From positions 35,496 through 99,495 of the forward strand of contig NZ_JAEMQX010000004.1 of NCBI RefSeq assembly GCF_016463645.1: 64,000 nucleotides of DNA, in the 5' to 3' direction. The notes under the pieces were generated by a model. It was given only the letters and a program-made list of their open reading frames with translations. It had not been told where the DNA came from and searched no databases. Below are positions 1 through 9,735 of the stretch, piece by piece. How positions within the stretch are numbered: position 1 is the first letter of the stretch; every line of letters starts with the position of its first letter. The translations under genes were made by a program, and so were the position numbers. This DNA is from Sphingopyxis sp. Its GTDB lineage: Bacteria; Pseudomonadota; Alphaproteobacteria; Sphingomonadales; Sphingomonadaceae.

Positions 1-216
1 GGCAACCGACCGCGTATGCGCACCGCCACTCATGTCCGGGCGGTGCTCGAACAAAATCTCGCGGCCCGGACGCGGTGCGAACGGCAGCGTATAGAAGGTC
101 AGCGCTTCGAACCCGCGCGCATGCAGGCCCAGCGCGACCTGCTCGGTTTTCAGATGGCGATAATCATACGAAATGATGCCAAGCTTTGTCCGCTTGGTGA
201 TCGGTGCCAGACTCAT
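1..216 (-). CDS. Partial CDS, N-terminal 72 residues, possibly formyltransferase-like
   Basis: Reading leftward from an ATG at 216 the frame stays open to the window edge, giving 72 residues that begin MSLAPITKRTKLGIISYDYR. It starts 25 bp after the stop of the Gfo/Idh/MocA dehydrogenase gene, so the two probably form an operon. The N-terminus (a hydrophobic beta-strand, then an acidic/aromatic stretch) could begin a Rossmann-like or formyltransferase-like fold of the kind found in sugar-modification loci, but the fragment is too short for assignment. The C-terminus is cut by the window edge, not by mutation. Confidence 0.55.
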   Translation of the reverse strand, partial: MSLAPITKRTKLGIISYDYRHLKTEQVALGLHARGFEALTFYTLPFAPRPGREILFEHRPDMSGGAHTRSVA

Positions 217-241
217 CGCAACATTCCCCGGCCAGACCGTC

Positions 242-1300
242 TCAAATCCGGCCCAGCTTCGCGACCTTGGGACTGAAGCGCAGGTCGACCCGCCGCCCGG
301 TCTCGATCGATTCATAGATGGCGGAGATCAGTTCGAGGCTGCGCCGTCCCTGCATTCCGTCGACCAGCTGGGGGCCGCCGTTACGGATCACATCGACGAC
401 ATGTTCGTAATATGCCTGGTGGCCGAAGCCATAGACGCTCGGCGGGTTGACCGAGTATTTCTCGATCACCTCGTCGTCATCGGCATCGGCGTCGAGGAAA
501 TTCCATGTCTCGAGCTTGTTGACCGCGAAGCCGCCGATCACGACCGTCCCGCCCTCGCCGAGGATCGAGATCGACCCCTCGAGATCCTTGGGCCGCGTGC
601 CGCCGGTCGCCTCGATGATGCCGAGCGCGCCGTTCGCAAAGGTCAGGATCACCGCGGCGGTATCCTCCGCCTCGATATCGACGAGCCGCGTCGCGCTCAT
701 CGCCGAAACCGAAACAACGTCGCCCATCATCCATTCGAGCAGATCGACATGGTGGCTCGCCTGGTTTGTCAGCACGCCGCCGTCGAACGCCCAGGTACCG
801 CGCCACGCGTCCTGGTCGTAATAGGCCTGCGGACGGCACCAGCGCACCCGCACGGTGCCCATCACGAGCTTGCCGAAGCGGCCCGCTTCCAGCGCCTCGC
901 GCAGCTTGACGACCGGTACGTTGAACCGGTTCTGCTTGACCACGAACAGCTTGACGCCGGCCTTGTCGCACGCGGCGATCATGCGGTCCGCATCGTCCAG
1001 CGTCAGCGCCATCGGTTTTTCGACGACGATATGCTTGCCGTATGGCGCAAGGTCGATGACGTTGCGCGCGTGATTGCCGCTCTCGGTCAGAACGACGAAG
1101 GCATCGATTTCGGCCTCGCGCGCCATTTCGTGCATGTCGGTGAACCAGGGCACGCCGAACTGCTCGCCGATCGCCCGTGCTTTCGCTTCGACGACATCGC
1201 AGACGGCGGCAAGCCCGGCGTTCGCGATCTGCTGGTTACCGAGCAGTTCCGAGTGCCGTTTCGCGATCCGGCCGCATCCAACCAATGCAAATTTAATCAT
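242..1300 (-). CDS. Gfo/Idh/MocA family sugar oxidoreductase
   Basis: This 352-residue protein has the family layout. An N-terminal NAD(P)-binding Rossmann domain (residues 1-125) starts with MIKFALVGCGRIAKRH, where GCGRIA is the dinucleotide motif. The EKP motif (VVEKPMALT, about residue 95) is next, followed by a C-terminal substrate domain with HHVDLLEWMMGD. Such enzymes oxidise or epimerise sugars; the closest functional type is probably the UDP-N-acetyl-glucosamine/glucuronate 3-dehydrogenases (WlbA/WbpB-like) used to build surface polysaccharide sugars. The downstream partial gene and the nearby polysaccharide genes support that role. The family is clear; the substrate is inferred. Confidence 0.85.
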   Translation of the reverse strand: MIKFALVGCGRIAKRHSELLGNQQIANAGLAAVCDVVEAKARAIGEQFGVPWFTDMHEMAREAEIDAFVVLTESGNHARNVIDLAPYGKHIVVEKPMALTLDDADRMIAACDKAGVKLFVVKQNRFNVPVVKLREALEAGRFGKLVMGTVRVRWCRPQAYYDQDAWRGTWAFDGGVLTNQASHHVDLLEWMMGDVVSVSAMSATRLVDIEAEDTAAVILTFANGALGIIEATGGTRPKDLEGSISILGEGGTVVIGGFAVNKLETWNFLDADADDDEVIEKYSVNPPSVYGFGHQAYYEHVVDVIRNGGPQLVDGMQGRRSLELISAIYESIETGRRVDLRFSPKVAKLGRI

Positions 1301-1370
1301 CGCTAACCTTCAAAGAAAGAGGACCATATCGCGAACCTGAAACGGCCAGCGTCACCCGCCCGGGCTTCGA

Positions 1371-3584
1371 TCAGCGATCCTTGGCCCCTTCGGAATCCTG
1401 CCCGTAGCCATAACCATAGCCATAACCATAGCCATAGCCGGCCTGGCGGGTCTTGAGCTTGGTCAGGATCAGGCCGAACACATGGGCGTGGACAGCGTGC
1501 AGACGTCCGAGCGATGCCTTGATGCCACGAACCGCGACGCCCTCGGCCTCGGCGACGAAGATGCAGCCCTCGACCGACCGCGCCAGCAAGGGTGCGTCGG
1601 CAAGGCCCAGAATCGGCGGAGAGTCGATGATGACATGATCATATTGCTTGAGCACGTCCTCGACGAGGAGGAGCATGCGGTCGCTGCTGAGCAGTTCGGC
1701 GGCGCTCGGCGGCATCGGTCCCGCGGGCATCAGGGTAAGCCCCTTTGAATCGACCGGAACCACAAGCTGGCGCCAGTCGTTCTCGCCGGCCAGGAAATTG
1801 CTGAGACCGGCCTTGTTCGGCTTGTCAACGAACTGGTGCATCGACGGCGAACGCATGTCGGCGTCGATCAGCAGCACATTCTTGCCCGTCCGGCCCAGCA
1901 CGGTCGCGAGGGCGAAGCTGGTCGTGCTCTTCCCTTCGGCCGGCCGCGTGCTCGTCACCATCAGCGACTTGGGCACGCCATGATCGGTCGAAAAGGCCAG
2001 GTTGGACCGGATGCTGAGATAGGCTTCGGACAATGGCGACTTCGCATCGCGCAAAAGATCGAGCGCGAAGCCGTCCTCGGCGTCGGGAATGCTGCCGAGC
2101 AGCGGCACCTGCAGCAAGCGGTTGACCTGGCTCGGGTCGCGCAATCCTTCGTCGATCTGGTCGAGCGCGATCGTCGCCACCGCCGCGAGGGCAAGGCCCG
2201 CCAGTAGCGCGAGCGCGAGGTTCAGGATGAGGCGCGGCGAGGATGGCTTGTCGGGGACCCCGGCCGTGTCGACGATCGAGATATTGTTCGCGCCGACACC
2301 GGCGACGCCGATTTCCTTGTAGCGCTGGAGCAGGCCATCATACAGTTCGCGGTTCGTATCAACTTCGCGCTGCACGATATTGTACTGGATATTGTCGCGC
2401 TGCTGTTGATTCATGCGCCCCTTGAGCTGTTCGACGCGAGCGCGCAGCTCATCCTCGCGGATCGAAGCTTCGTCATACTCCGCCGACCGGCTCGACAGCA
2501 CGCGCCCTTCCTCGCGCTTGATGCTCGCATCGAGCGCGCGGATCTGTTCCGACAGGGCCTTCGCAGGGGGATAATCGGGCTCGAATTGCACGAGCATCTT
2601 GGCATATTCGCCCGCGATCTCGGCACGCTGCTGACGAATCTGGTTAATCGCCATATTGTCGAGGGCATCGCTGCTGACGCCGCGGCTGCGCGCCTTGCTC
2701 TCCGCTGCGATACGATCCGCGGTCGCCTTTGCGAGCGCCTCGTTGAGCGCTTCGAGGTCGCTCGATACCAGCGTACGGTCAATTTCGGTCCGGCCGTCGA
2801 GACTCTTGCTCTTGCCGAGCGCGACGATCCCCTTCTTTGCGGCGTAGCTGACCAGTTCGCGCTCCGAGCTTTCGAGACGGAGGCGAAGGTCGGCCAAGCG
2901 TCCTTCAAGGAAGGTACGGGCATCGGCAGTCGAGGCGAAGCGGCGATCCATGCTCTGCACGATGAACTGCTGCGTCCATGCGTTGGCGATTTCGGACGAC
3001 AGTTCGGGCGATGCGCTCGAATAGCTGACGTCGACCAGCGACGACCCGCGAATCGGCGACACCGCAATATGTTCAAGGAGCGTGTCGACGGTCAGCTTTT
3101 CGCGCTTCTGGCGCGCTGCGGCGCTCAACTGCCGGCCCGAGTTGCCCGAAAAGAGCAGGCTGTCGTCCGGATCGACGCCATGCGCGGCAAAGAAGGCATC
3201 ATTCGACGCGAGCCGCATTTTCCGCGACACCCGCTCGGCCAGTGATCGCGCCGTCAGCAGCGAATATTGCGTCTGGTAGAACTCGATATCGCGGCCGGCA
3301 TCTGCCGATTCCAGCCCTTCCACATTGGTGATCTTCTTCTGGTCGCGGCTGATCTCGATCCGCGACGTCGCGGTATATTGCGGCGTGGCGAGCAGGGTCG
3401 CCACCAGCCCCAGCGCGAGCACGGCAACGACGATGCCCGCGATGACCCACTTCCACCGCAGCACAACCTGCCAATATTGAAGCAGGATCGGCGGCGCCAG
3501 ATTGAACTGCTCGCCGGCCGCGTCTCCCGGGTTGTCGCCGGTCACTGCCGACCGGTCCGCCTTCGAATTCATTGATTGCAACAT
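1371..3584 (-). CDS. Wzz/BY-kinase fusion: polysaccharide chain-length regulator with tyrosine autokinase
   Basis: This is an inner-membrane co-polymerase fused to a cytoplasmic bacterial tyrosine kinase. The N-terminal Wzz domain has a transmembrane helix near residues 45-68 (VIAGIVVAVLALGLV) and long coiled-coil periplasmic helices. A second helix (LILNLALALLAGLAL) precedes the kinase. The kinase has Walker A (RPAEGKST), Walker A' (VLLIDADMRSP) and Walker B (HVIIDSPPI). The C-terminus is a tyrosine cluster of alternating Gly-Tyr, the usual autophosphorylation tail. I chose the ATG at 3584, which has AGGGAA just upstream, over the longer frame opening at 3644; the ATG at 3572 is also possible. 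It controls polymer length with the neighbouring polymerase and export lipoprotein. Confidence 0.9.
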   Translation of the reverse strand: MLQSMNSKADRSAVTGDNPGDAAGEQFNLAPPILLQYWQVVLRWKWVIAGIVVAVLALGLVATLLATPQYTATSRIEISRDQKKITNVEGLESADAGRDIEFYQTQYSLLTARSLAERVSRKMRLASNDAFFAAHGVDPDDSLLFSGNSGRQLSAAARQKREKLTVDTLLEHIAVSPIRGSSLVDVSYSSASPELSSEIANAWTQQFIVQSMDRRFASTADARTFLEGRLADLRLRLESSERELVSYAAKKGIVALGKSKSLDGRTEIDRTLVSSDLEALNEALAKATADRIAAESKARSRGVSSDALDNMAINQIRQQRAEIAGEYAKMLVQFEPDYPPAKALSEQIRALDASIKREEGRVLSSRSAEYDEASIREDELRARVEQLKGRMNQQQRDNIQYNIVQREVDTNRELYDGLLQRYKEIGVAGVGANNISIVDTAGVPDKPSSPRLILNLALALLAGLALAAVATIALDQIDEGLRDPSQVNRLLQVPLLGSIPDAEDGFALDLLRDAKSPLSEAYLSIRSNLAFSTDHGVPKSLMVTSTRPAEGKSTTSFALATVLGRTGKNVLLIDADMRSPSMHQFVDKPNKAGLSNFLAGENDWRQLVVPVDSKGLTLMPAGPMPPSAAELLSSDRMLLLVEDVLKQYDHVIIDSPPILGLADAPLLARSVEGCIFVAEAEGVAVRGIKASLGRLHAVHAHVFGLILTKLKTRQAGYGYGYGYGYGYGQDSEGAKDR

Positions 3585-3803
3585 TCTGTTCCCTGCCTCG
3601 AAGGCCAATATTCTGCAGGATGGCCAAGAAGGATCACCCGCCATCCGAAGCCGCGACGATGCGCCCGACAGCGCCCATGTTTGGCGGCTCAGCTAGCTGA
3701 TAACCAATTTCATTGCCACTCTTTTCCTTGTCCGGCCGGCGCATCCCCAAAATATCGACAACACGCTGCACGAACCACTAAGCCACGACAATTACTCTGT
3801 TTT

Positions 3804-5135
3804 CTACGTGTCCGGTCTTTGCGCCGCCTTGTCGACAACGCGCTCCCCGGACCGAGGAGAAGCGCGCGCGCCCGACCGCGCGAGCGCGACGTCCGACAGC
3901 ACCGCCTCCATGCCCGTCTGGCCGCGACCGCCTGTTGCGACGATTTCGAGAAGTTGCACCGGACAGCCCTGCCCCACATTCCATTCCGCACTACCGCTCG
4001 CCATGACGCCGTCGAGACGCCACAGGGTCGAGACTTTCGGCTGAATGCATCGCAGATGCCATCCTATCGCCCCGCCCTCACCTCGGTCGAGGGGGGCCAG
4101 CCTGAACGAGAAGCGATATCGCCCGGGTGAAAGGAGGAGCAGCTTGCGCGCCACCGGCCGCGACGTTTCGGGGTTCGCGTAGATCGTCATCGTCGCCGCT
4201 TTCGCGTCGACCTGGCCCGACGCGCCGACCTCGGCATCGTTGAGCAATTGCCATCCCGCCGGGCCAAGCCCCTTCGTCTGGTCCAGCGTTTCGAGGCCGA
4301 CGCCGGTCAGCGCAGCCGTGCCGCCGGGCGCCGGACGCAGCAGCCGGGCTATCTGGGTATATTGCTGCCGGTCGTTGAGCGCCGAAACGACATTGGCGCG
4401 CAACGCGCGCGCGGTAGCGGGATCGGGCGAACCGCCGGTTTCGAGCATCAGATCGACAAGAGCCGTCAGATCCTTGCCCTGATCCTTGGAAAAATTGACG
4501 AAGTCGGTCGTCCATTGCTCGCCGTCGCGCATATAGGGCCTGAGCGCGGTACGAACCTCCGGAAGCTCGATCGCCTTCAACAGCCGGGGAAACAATATTT
4601 GCGGCGCGATCGAGCTGGTTCGCAGCGCGAGATCATAATGAACCAGTGCTGTTTTGAGGTCGTCGCGACGCGCCGCTTCCTCGATCAGGAACACATGCGT
4701 CAGCGCGTCGCGGCGCGTCAATGCCGCCGCCTTGTGAACCAGCTTGCTCGCCCGGTCTTCATCGCCGTCCATCGCCGCCGAAATCGCGAGCAGCCGGACG
4801 GCCTTCGGGTTGAGCGGCGCGCTACGGAGCGACGCCCGCGCCGTGTTGGCCAGCACCTTCGCCGGAATCTTTTTCCCCGACAGCAATGCGATATCGGCCT
4901 TGTTCGCCAGCGCATTGCCTTCCGAGGGAACGAAGGCCAGCGCCCGGTCGGGCGCCTTCGATCGCGCAATGCCCGAAACCGCTAGCGCGAAAGCGAACCA
5001 GGCCCCGATCAGGCCCAGGACTGCAATCACCGCATATTTCGCAAGCGCCGCGCCGCTGAGCTGAATGCGCGGCGCTTCGGGTGCAGCGCTGCGCCGGCTC
5101 TTTCGCCTTTTGAAACCAAGCGCCATGTCATGCAT
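3804..5135 (-). CDS. Membrane-anchored hypothetical protein of the polysaccharide locus (TPR-like)
   Basis: This protein has 443 residues. A basic N-terminus is followed by one transmembrane helix at about residues 32-54 (YAVIAVLGLIGAWFAFALAV) and a long soluble part rich in alanine and arginine helices, e.g. NPKAVRLLAISAAMDGDEDRASKLVHK in pieces, which reads like TPR repeats. A beta-rich C-terminal domain (about 300-420) has conserved-looking tryptophans and two cysteines. The start overlaps the stop of the polymerase gene upstream by 8 bp, so they are translationally coupled. I do not recognise a named family. Its position suggests a structural or regulatory accessory of polysaccharide assembly. 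An alternative start lies at 5126. Confidence 0.65.
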   Translation of the reverse strand: MHDMALGFKRRKSRRSAAPEAPRIQLSGAALAKYAVIAVLGLIGAWFAFALAVSGIARSKAPDRALAFVPSEGNALANKADIALLSGKKIPAKVLANTARASLRSAPLNPKAVRLLAISAAMDGDEDRASKLVHKAAALTRRDALTHVFLIEEAARRDDLKTALVHYDLALRTSSIAPQILFPRLLKAIELPEVRTALRPYMRDGEQWTTDFVNFSKDQGKDLTALVDLMLETGGSPDPATARALRANVVSALNDRQQYTQIARLLRPAPGGTAALTGVGLETLDQTKGLGPAGWQLLNDAEVGASGQVDAKAATMTIYANPETSRPVARKLLLLSPGRYRFSFRLAPLDRGEGGAIGWHLRCIQPKVSTLWRLDGVMASGSAEWNVGQGCPVQLLEIVATGGRGQTGMEAVLSDVALARSGARASPRSGERVVDKAAQRPDT

Positions 5136-6528
5136 CCCCTGCGGATTTGTTGCGCCCGCCCTGATCGGGCCCCGCGAGCCAGATCAGGAATATGGCCGCG
5201 ACACACATCATGCTGGGAATCCGCGCCGGATAATCGGGAATGCTCGCCAGTCCGAGCATGACGATCAGCACGGTAGCCAGCCGCGCAAACTGCGTCGCGC
5301 GCCCGGTTCCCGCTCCCTTGCTCCAGACGTGGACCGAACGGCGGAGGAACGCCACGAGCGCGACCGCCAGCAGCAGAAGCCCGGGCAAGCCATAGGTGAC
5401 GGCTATTTCCAGCCAGTCGTTGTGCGCCCGGTTCACATAAGCGAGCTTCAATATCCGCGCCGGCTCGAGAATCTGGAACGCCTCGACAAAAGATCCGGAC
5501 CCCGATCCGAACGGGAAGTAGCGCCAGACCAGATCGGCCGAAACCTGCCAGAAATCGCTTCGTGATCCGTCGGCCGCATTCGGCCTGAGCAGGCGATCGA
5601 GCGCCTCCGCGCGCGAGAAGACAATGAACAGGATCGCCAGCGAGGCAAGGCCCACGACCGCGAGGACGGGAAGCAGGGTGATCTGGAACTTGCGGCCGCC
5701 GCGGCGCACCGTCAGCCCCTCGGGCGGGCGCCGGTAAAGCAGCGCGGCCGATGCCAGCCCGACAAGCGCGAAAATCAGCCCGGAGCGCGAGCCGCTGACG
5801 AGTATCAGCGGAATCAGCACGGCCGCGACAGCGACCGCCAGAACCCGCCGCCCCCTCTGGCGATCGGCCGTGCCGTCGGGGTTCGCAGCGAACACGGCGA
5901 GCATCGGAAACAGCATCGTCAGCAGCACCGCGGAATGGTTGCGGTTGGCAAAGAAGCCGACCGCGGAACCATGGTTGGTCAGCCGGTAAAGATAGAGCGG
6001 TCCTTGAGATCCGCCGATCACCTGAAGCAAGCCAAGGATACCCGAAGCGACGCCGAGGCCGATCACCACCAGCAGCAGCGCATAGCGCTCCTGCCGGCGC
6101 AACTGCACGCCGAGCAGGATCACCGCGAGCGGCGCGAAAAGCGCGCTCAGCGCATGCCATCCGTTCATCGGCGTAAGCGTCAGCGGACGCCAGATATCGC
6201 CGAGCCCGGCCAGCCGGTCGGTCGCGGCGACGTCCGCCCGCCCGGGCAGCGACTGCCAGATGCCGGGCGGCAGCGGAATGAGGTGAAGCAGGTTGAGACC
6301 GATTATCGCGGCCGCGAGCGCCAGCAGCCAGCGCCGCCCCTCGAAATGCTCGCGGCGCAGCGTCGCCAGCGCGACCGCGCACATCAGAACCGAAGCCGGC
6401 CGCAGAATGACCAACGAGGATACATCGACCCGCGACGACCCGCCGGTCAGAAAGACGAGTATCAGAAAGCCCGTCAGGAGCCAGAATTGAAGCGTCCAGG
6501 ACTCGCGCGAATGAGAGGAAGGCTGCAA
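5128..6528 (-). CDS. O-antigen ligase/polymerase family membrane protein (Wzy_C-like)
   Basis: This 466-residue polytopic protein has roughly 11-12 hydrophobic segments and a large loop before the C-terminal helices. The segment GFFANRNHSAVLL (about residues 190-202) matches the signature of the Wzy_C/O-antigen ligase family. A later periplasmic loop (GSGSGSFVEAFQ ... NRAHNDWLE, about 340-375) carries the catalytic-type histidine region. These proteins polymerise or ligate lipid-linked oligosaccharide units at the periplasmic face. Gene order (export lipoprotein, polymerase, TPR protein, Wzz-kinase, all leftward) fits a Wzx/Wzy-dependent exopolysaccharide locus. Whether it acts as polymerase or ligase cannot be told from sequence. 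Confidence 0.85.
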   Translation of the reverse strand: MQPSSHSRESWTLQFWLLTGFLILVFLTGGSSRVDVSSLVILRPASVLMCAVALATLRREHFEGRRWLLALAAAIIGLNLLHLIPLPPGIWQSLPGRADVAATDRLAGLGDIWRPLTLTPMNGWHALSALFAPLAVILLGVQLRRQERYALLLVVIGLGVASGILGLLQVIGGSQGPLYLYRLTNHGSAVGFFANRNHSAVLLTMLFPMLAVFAANPDGTADRQRGRRVLAVAVAAVLIPLILVSGSRSGLIFALVGLASAALLYRRPPEGLTVRRGGRKFQITLLPVLAVVGLASLAILFIVFSRAEALDRLLRPNAADGSRSDFWQVSADLVWRYFPFGSGSGSFVEAFQILEPARILKLAYVNRAHNDWLEIAVTYGLPGLLLLAVALVAFLRRSVHVWSKGAGTGRATQFARLATVLIVMLGLASIPDYPARIPSMMCVAAIFLIWLAGPDQGGRNKSAGDA

Positions 6529-6636
6529 GCGGTGTATCCGTTCGATAACAAGCGGCCGGCGCGGCGCCGAACCGGAATCACAGTATTGCCCGTCCCCTCC
6601 GGCTCTACGCCGTCAGGAGCGGCGGCGCCCCCGCCA

Positions 6637-7380
6637 TCAATTCTGGAAAGCCACGATGATCGGCGTGGTCAGCAACGGAATGATCTGGATGAAATCGCGG
6701 AACAGACGGCGAGCGGCGGAATCGCCGATCACGATCCGGTCGTCTGCAAACACCGCGGGGTCGGCATAATTGCCCCGCCGTATCGCACTCAGGTCATACA
6801 GGGCGGCATATTTCTGGCCGTTCACCGTACGGAAAATCACGACTTCGCGCTGCCGCGCATTTTCGGTCGTTCCTTCGGCGCTGGCTACCGCCTCGATCAG
6901 CGTCATGTCGGGCGTAACCGGATAACGGCCCGGCTTCGTCACCTGACCGTCGAGGGTCAGTTTCGCACTCTCGACCTCGATCAGATTCACCGACACCTGC
7001 GGATTGCGGAAATAATTCGCGCGCAGACGGGCTTCCAGCTGGTCTTCGAGTTCTTCGATCGACAGGCCGTTCGCATTGACGACGCCGGCGACCGGTGCCG
7101 ACAGGCGCCCGCTCTTGTCGATCCGCACCCGATCGACGCTCGCATCCTCGCTTCCGAAAACCTTGATCGAAAGCAGGTCGTCGGCACCGAGCCGGAACGG
7201 CATGAGCTGGCCGGATGCGTCGCGAACGACGGGCTCGGGCAGTTCGCTGACGACTTCCATCTTGCCGCCGGCATTTCCAACCGCGGGCTTGCCGCCGCAG
7301 GCCGAAACTGCCGTGAGCGTGGCGGCGACCAAAATCATGCGAAAAGCCTTAGCCGCGGCCCATGTCGAAATCGGCTTCAT
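6637..7380 (-). CDS. Polysaccharide export lipoprotein, GumB/Wza family
   Basis: The protein is 247 residues from the ATG at 7380, which has GAGAAGAG upstream; an earlier in-frame ATG at 7422 would add 14 residues before the signal peptide. The signal peptide ends in a lipobox (AVSACGG, acylated Cys near residue 28). It is followed by the Poly_export domain (MPFRLGADDLLSIKVFGSED...) and a SLBB-type beta-grasp region (LTLDGQVTKPGRYPV). The end is hydrophobic (IIPLLTTPIIVAFQN), as in outer-membrane-spanning Wza C-termini. It forms the outer-membrane export channel that works with the Wzz-kinase at 1371-3584. Confidence 0.9.
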   Translation of the reverse strand: MKPISTWAAAKAFRMILVAATLTAVSACGGKPAVGNAGGKMEVVSELPEPVVRDASGQLMPFRLGADDLLSIKVFGSEDASVDRVRIDKSGRLSAPVAGVVNANGLSIEELEDQLEARLRANYFRNPQVSVNLIEVESAKLTLDGQVTKPGRYPVTPDMTLIEAVASAEGTTENARQREVVIFRTVNGQKYAALYDLSAIRRGNYADPAVFADDRIVIGDSAARRLFRDFIQIIPLLTTPIIVAFQN

Positions 7381-7560
7381 GAGGTGACTGCTCTTCTCTC
7401 TGATTCCAGATAATAATGTCATGAGCGGCTTTGCCAGAGAATATCCGGCACCGAACGACGAATGCTGTCCACTAGCCTGCGCGGCCTTCGGGTCAAGCCG
7501 TTATTGAGCGCGAGCGGCCAAAAACACCGCTTGCCGGTCGATCCGAACGTCGATGTCACA

Positions 7561-8334
7561 CTATACTTTTTGCTGAACCTGTACGAACCACTGATCGGCC
7601 TCGCTCAATCCGATCGCGGTCAACTTGCCGGTGGCGTAGGCGCCCGTATCGATACCGATTCGATTGCCCCGGTTCTCGACGTCCTCGCTGATCGTGTGCC
7701 CGTGCACGACCGTTCGGCCATGTTCGAATTCGCTCGCCAGGAAATCCTCGCGAATCCAGCGAAGGTCGCTGGTCTTTTGGCGATCGAGCGCGACCCCGGG
7801 GCGCACTCCCGCGTGGACGAAGACATAATCGCCATATTCGACCATATCCTCGCCGCGCCCCAGGAAATCGATATGCGACTGCGGAACCCGTCCCGGGAAT
7901 ATTGCCGCGAGTTCCTCAAAGCTGGTCGCATCGTACAGCACATCGTCGCGCAAATAGCTGCGCACCGTCGCGTCGCCGCCGATGCGGATGAAATAGCGAA
8001 GCGCGCGAACCTCGCCGGCGAGCGCCGCCAGCATGCATTCCTCGTGATTGCCGATCAGATGGTGCACGCGGTCGAACCGCTCGCGCAGGCCGATCGCGCG
8101 GTCGACGACCTTGTCCGAATCGGGGCCACGATCGACGAGGTCGCCGAGGAGTATCAATATGCAGCTCGCGTGCGGACGCCGGGCCCGATCGGCGTCGATT
8201 TCGTCGAGCAACGCGGCGAACAGATCATCGCGGCCGTGAATATCGCCGATGGCGTATATCAGCAGGCCCTCGGGAACGCGGCGCGAAACCGGCGGCGTGG
8301 GCTGCTTTTTGGCAAAACGCGAAAAGAAACTCAT
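7561..8334 (-). CDS. Metallophosphoesterase, PP1-like serine/threonine phosphatase
   Basis: This 257-residue protein carries all the calcineurin-like metal-binding motifs in order: GDIHGR (about residue 30), GDLVDRGPDS (about 64), GNHEE (about 96), FVHAGV (about 175) and VHGHT (about 212). The family dephosphorylates Ser/Thr phosphoproteins or diadenosine tetraphosphate. It is transcribed leftward from the 280-bp intergenic region shared with wecB. A role in switching surface-polysaccharide enzymes is possible from location but not shown. Confidence 0.88.
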   Translation of the reverse strand: MSFFSRFAKKQPTPPVSRRVPEGLLIYAIGDIHGRDDLFAALLDEIDADRARRPHASCILILLGDLVDRGPDSDKVVDRAIGLRERFDRVHHLIGNHEECMLAALAGEVRALRYFIRIGGDATVRSYLRDDVLYDATSFEELAAIFPGRVPQSHIDFLGRGEDMVEYGDYVFVHAGVRPGVALDRQKTSDLRWIREDFLASEFEHGRTVVHGHTISEDVENRGNRIGIDTGAYATGKLTAIGLSEADQWFVQVQQKV

Positions 8335-8613
8335 GATCCGATCAAAATCCCTGTCATGCCGGTTCGATCCGGCAGACGTCGTAAAAGGCGCCGGCCCATA
8401 GCAATCACGGCTCGCCTATGCCACACTTTCCGCCCCTTCCCGCCACCCCTTCCTGCAGGTTCGGCCTTGCCCGGAGCTGAACGATTCGGCACGATGATCG
8501 ACGCCGCGCGCATAGTTAAAGCTATTACAACGGTTTCGCGCTATCCGAAGGAACAAGTTCGGCACCCTTGGGGCGCGCCGACAGGTAAACCGACAAGACA
8601 GGGCGAGATCCGC

Positions 8614-9735
8614 GTGCCATCCAAGGTCATAGTCATATTCGGCACCCGGCCCGAAGCGATCAAGATGTTCCCGGTCGTGCACGCACTGCGCGCGCAGCCC
8701 GGCATCGACGCGCGGCTCTGCGTGACCGCCCAGCACCGCGAGATGCTCGACCAGGTTCTGGAAATCGCCCGGATCTCGCCCGACATCGACCTCGATATCA
8801 TGACGCCCAACCAGTCGCTCGACGCGCTGCTCGCGCGGCTCGTCACCGGTCTCGGCGAGGCGCTCGATACCGAAAGGCCCCACCGCGTCCTCGTCCATGG
8901 TGACACGCTGACCACCATGGCGGCCACGCTCGCCGCCTATTTCCGCAAGATACCCGTCGGGCATGTCGAGGCAGGCCTGCGCAGCGGCAATATCTACCAT
9001 CCCTGGCCCGAAGAGGTGAACCGCAAGGTCGCCGGCGCCGTCGCCGATCTGCACTTCGCGCCGACGGAAACCGCCGCCGCGGCACTACGCGCGGAAAATG
9101 TCGATACCGGCCATATCCACGTCACCGGCAACACCGTCATCGACGCCCTGCTCGCGACCAACGCGCGGATCGCGGACGAGCCGTCGCTTGCCGCCAAACT
9201 CGACCCGCTGGTCGCGCGTTTTGCCGGCAAGCGGATCATCGCCGTCACTTCGCACCGGCGCGAGAATTTCGGCGACGGGATGAAAGCCATCGCCGATGCG
9301 ATCGCGGCGATCGCGGCGCGCCCCGACGTCGCGGTCGTCTTTCCCGTTCATCCCAACCCCCACGTCCGCAGCGCGATGGAGCCGATCCTCGGCGATCTCG
9401 CCAATGTCGCGCTGACCGATCCGCTCGATTATCCGCACTTCGTCCGTCTGCTCGGCATTTCTACGCTCGTCCTCACCGACAGCGGCGGCGTGCAGGAGGA
9501 GGCTCCCTCGCTCGGCAAGCCCGTCCTCGTGATGCGCGAGACGACCGAGCGCCCCGAGGGCATAGAGGCCGGTACCGCGCGGCTCGTCGGCACCGACAAG
9601 AATCGCATCGTTGCCGAAATTTTCAGCCTTTTGGACGATGAAGCGGCCTATAATGCCATGGCCCGCGCCCACAATCCCTTCGGCGACGGCAAGGCTGCAC
9701 AGAGAATAGCGGAGATTGTTGCGCGTGCCCATTGA
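8614..9735 (+). CDS. wecB: UDP-N-acetylglucosamine 2-epimerase (non-hydrolysing)
   Basis: This enzyme interconverts UDP-GlcNAc and UDP-ManNAc. The frame is open far upstream, but family similarity starts at a GTG at 8614 (VPSKVIVIFGTRPEAIKM), giving 373 residues, close to the usual 376. Visible signatures are FGTRPEAIKMFPV, VHGDTLTTM, GHVEAGLRSG, SHRRENFG, VHPNP and LTDSGGVQEEAPSLGKPVL. The 3' end overlaps wecC by 11 bp, so epimerase and dehydrogenase are coupled and together make UDP-ManNAcA for a surface polymer. The upstream 350 codons of open frame are a chance opening opposite the phosphatase gene. Confidence 0.93.
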   Translation: MPSKVIVIFGTRPEAIKMFPVVHALRAQPGIDARLCVTAQHREMLDQVLEIARISPDIDLDIMTPNQSLDALLARLVTGLGEALDTERPHRVLVHGDTLTTMAATLAAYFRKIPVGHVEAGLRSGNIYHPWPEEVNRKVAGAVADLHFAPTETAAAALRAENVDTGHIHVTGNTVIDALLATNARIADEPSLAAKLDPLVARFAGKRIIAVTSHRRENFGDGMKAIADAIAAIAARPDVAVVFPVHPNPHVRSAMEPILGDLANVALTDPLDYPHFVRLLGISTLVLTDSGGVQEEAPSLGKPVLVMRETTERPEGIEAGTARLVGTDKNRIVAEIFSLLDDEAAYNAMARAHNPFGDGKAAQRIAEIVARAH

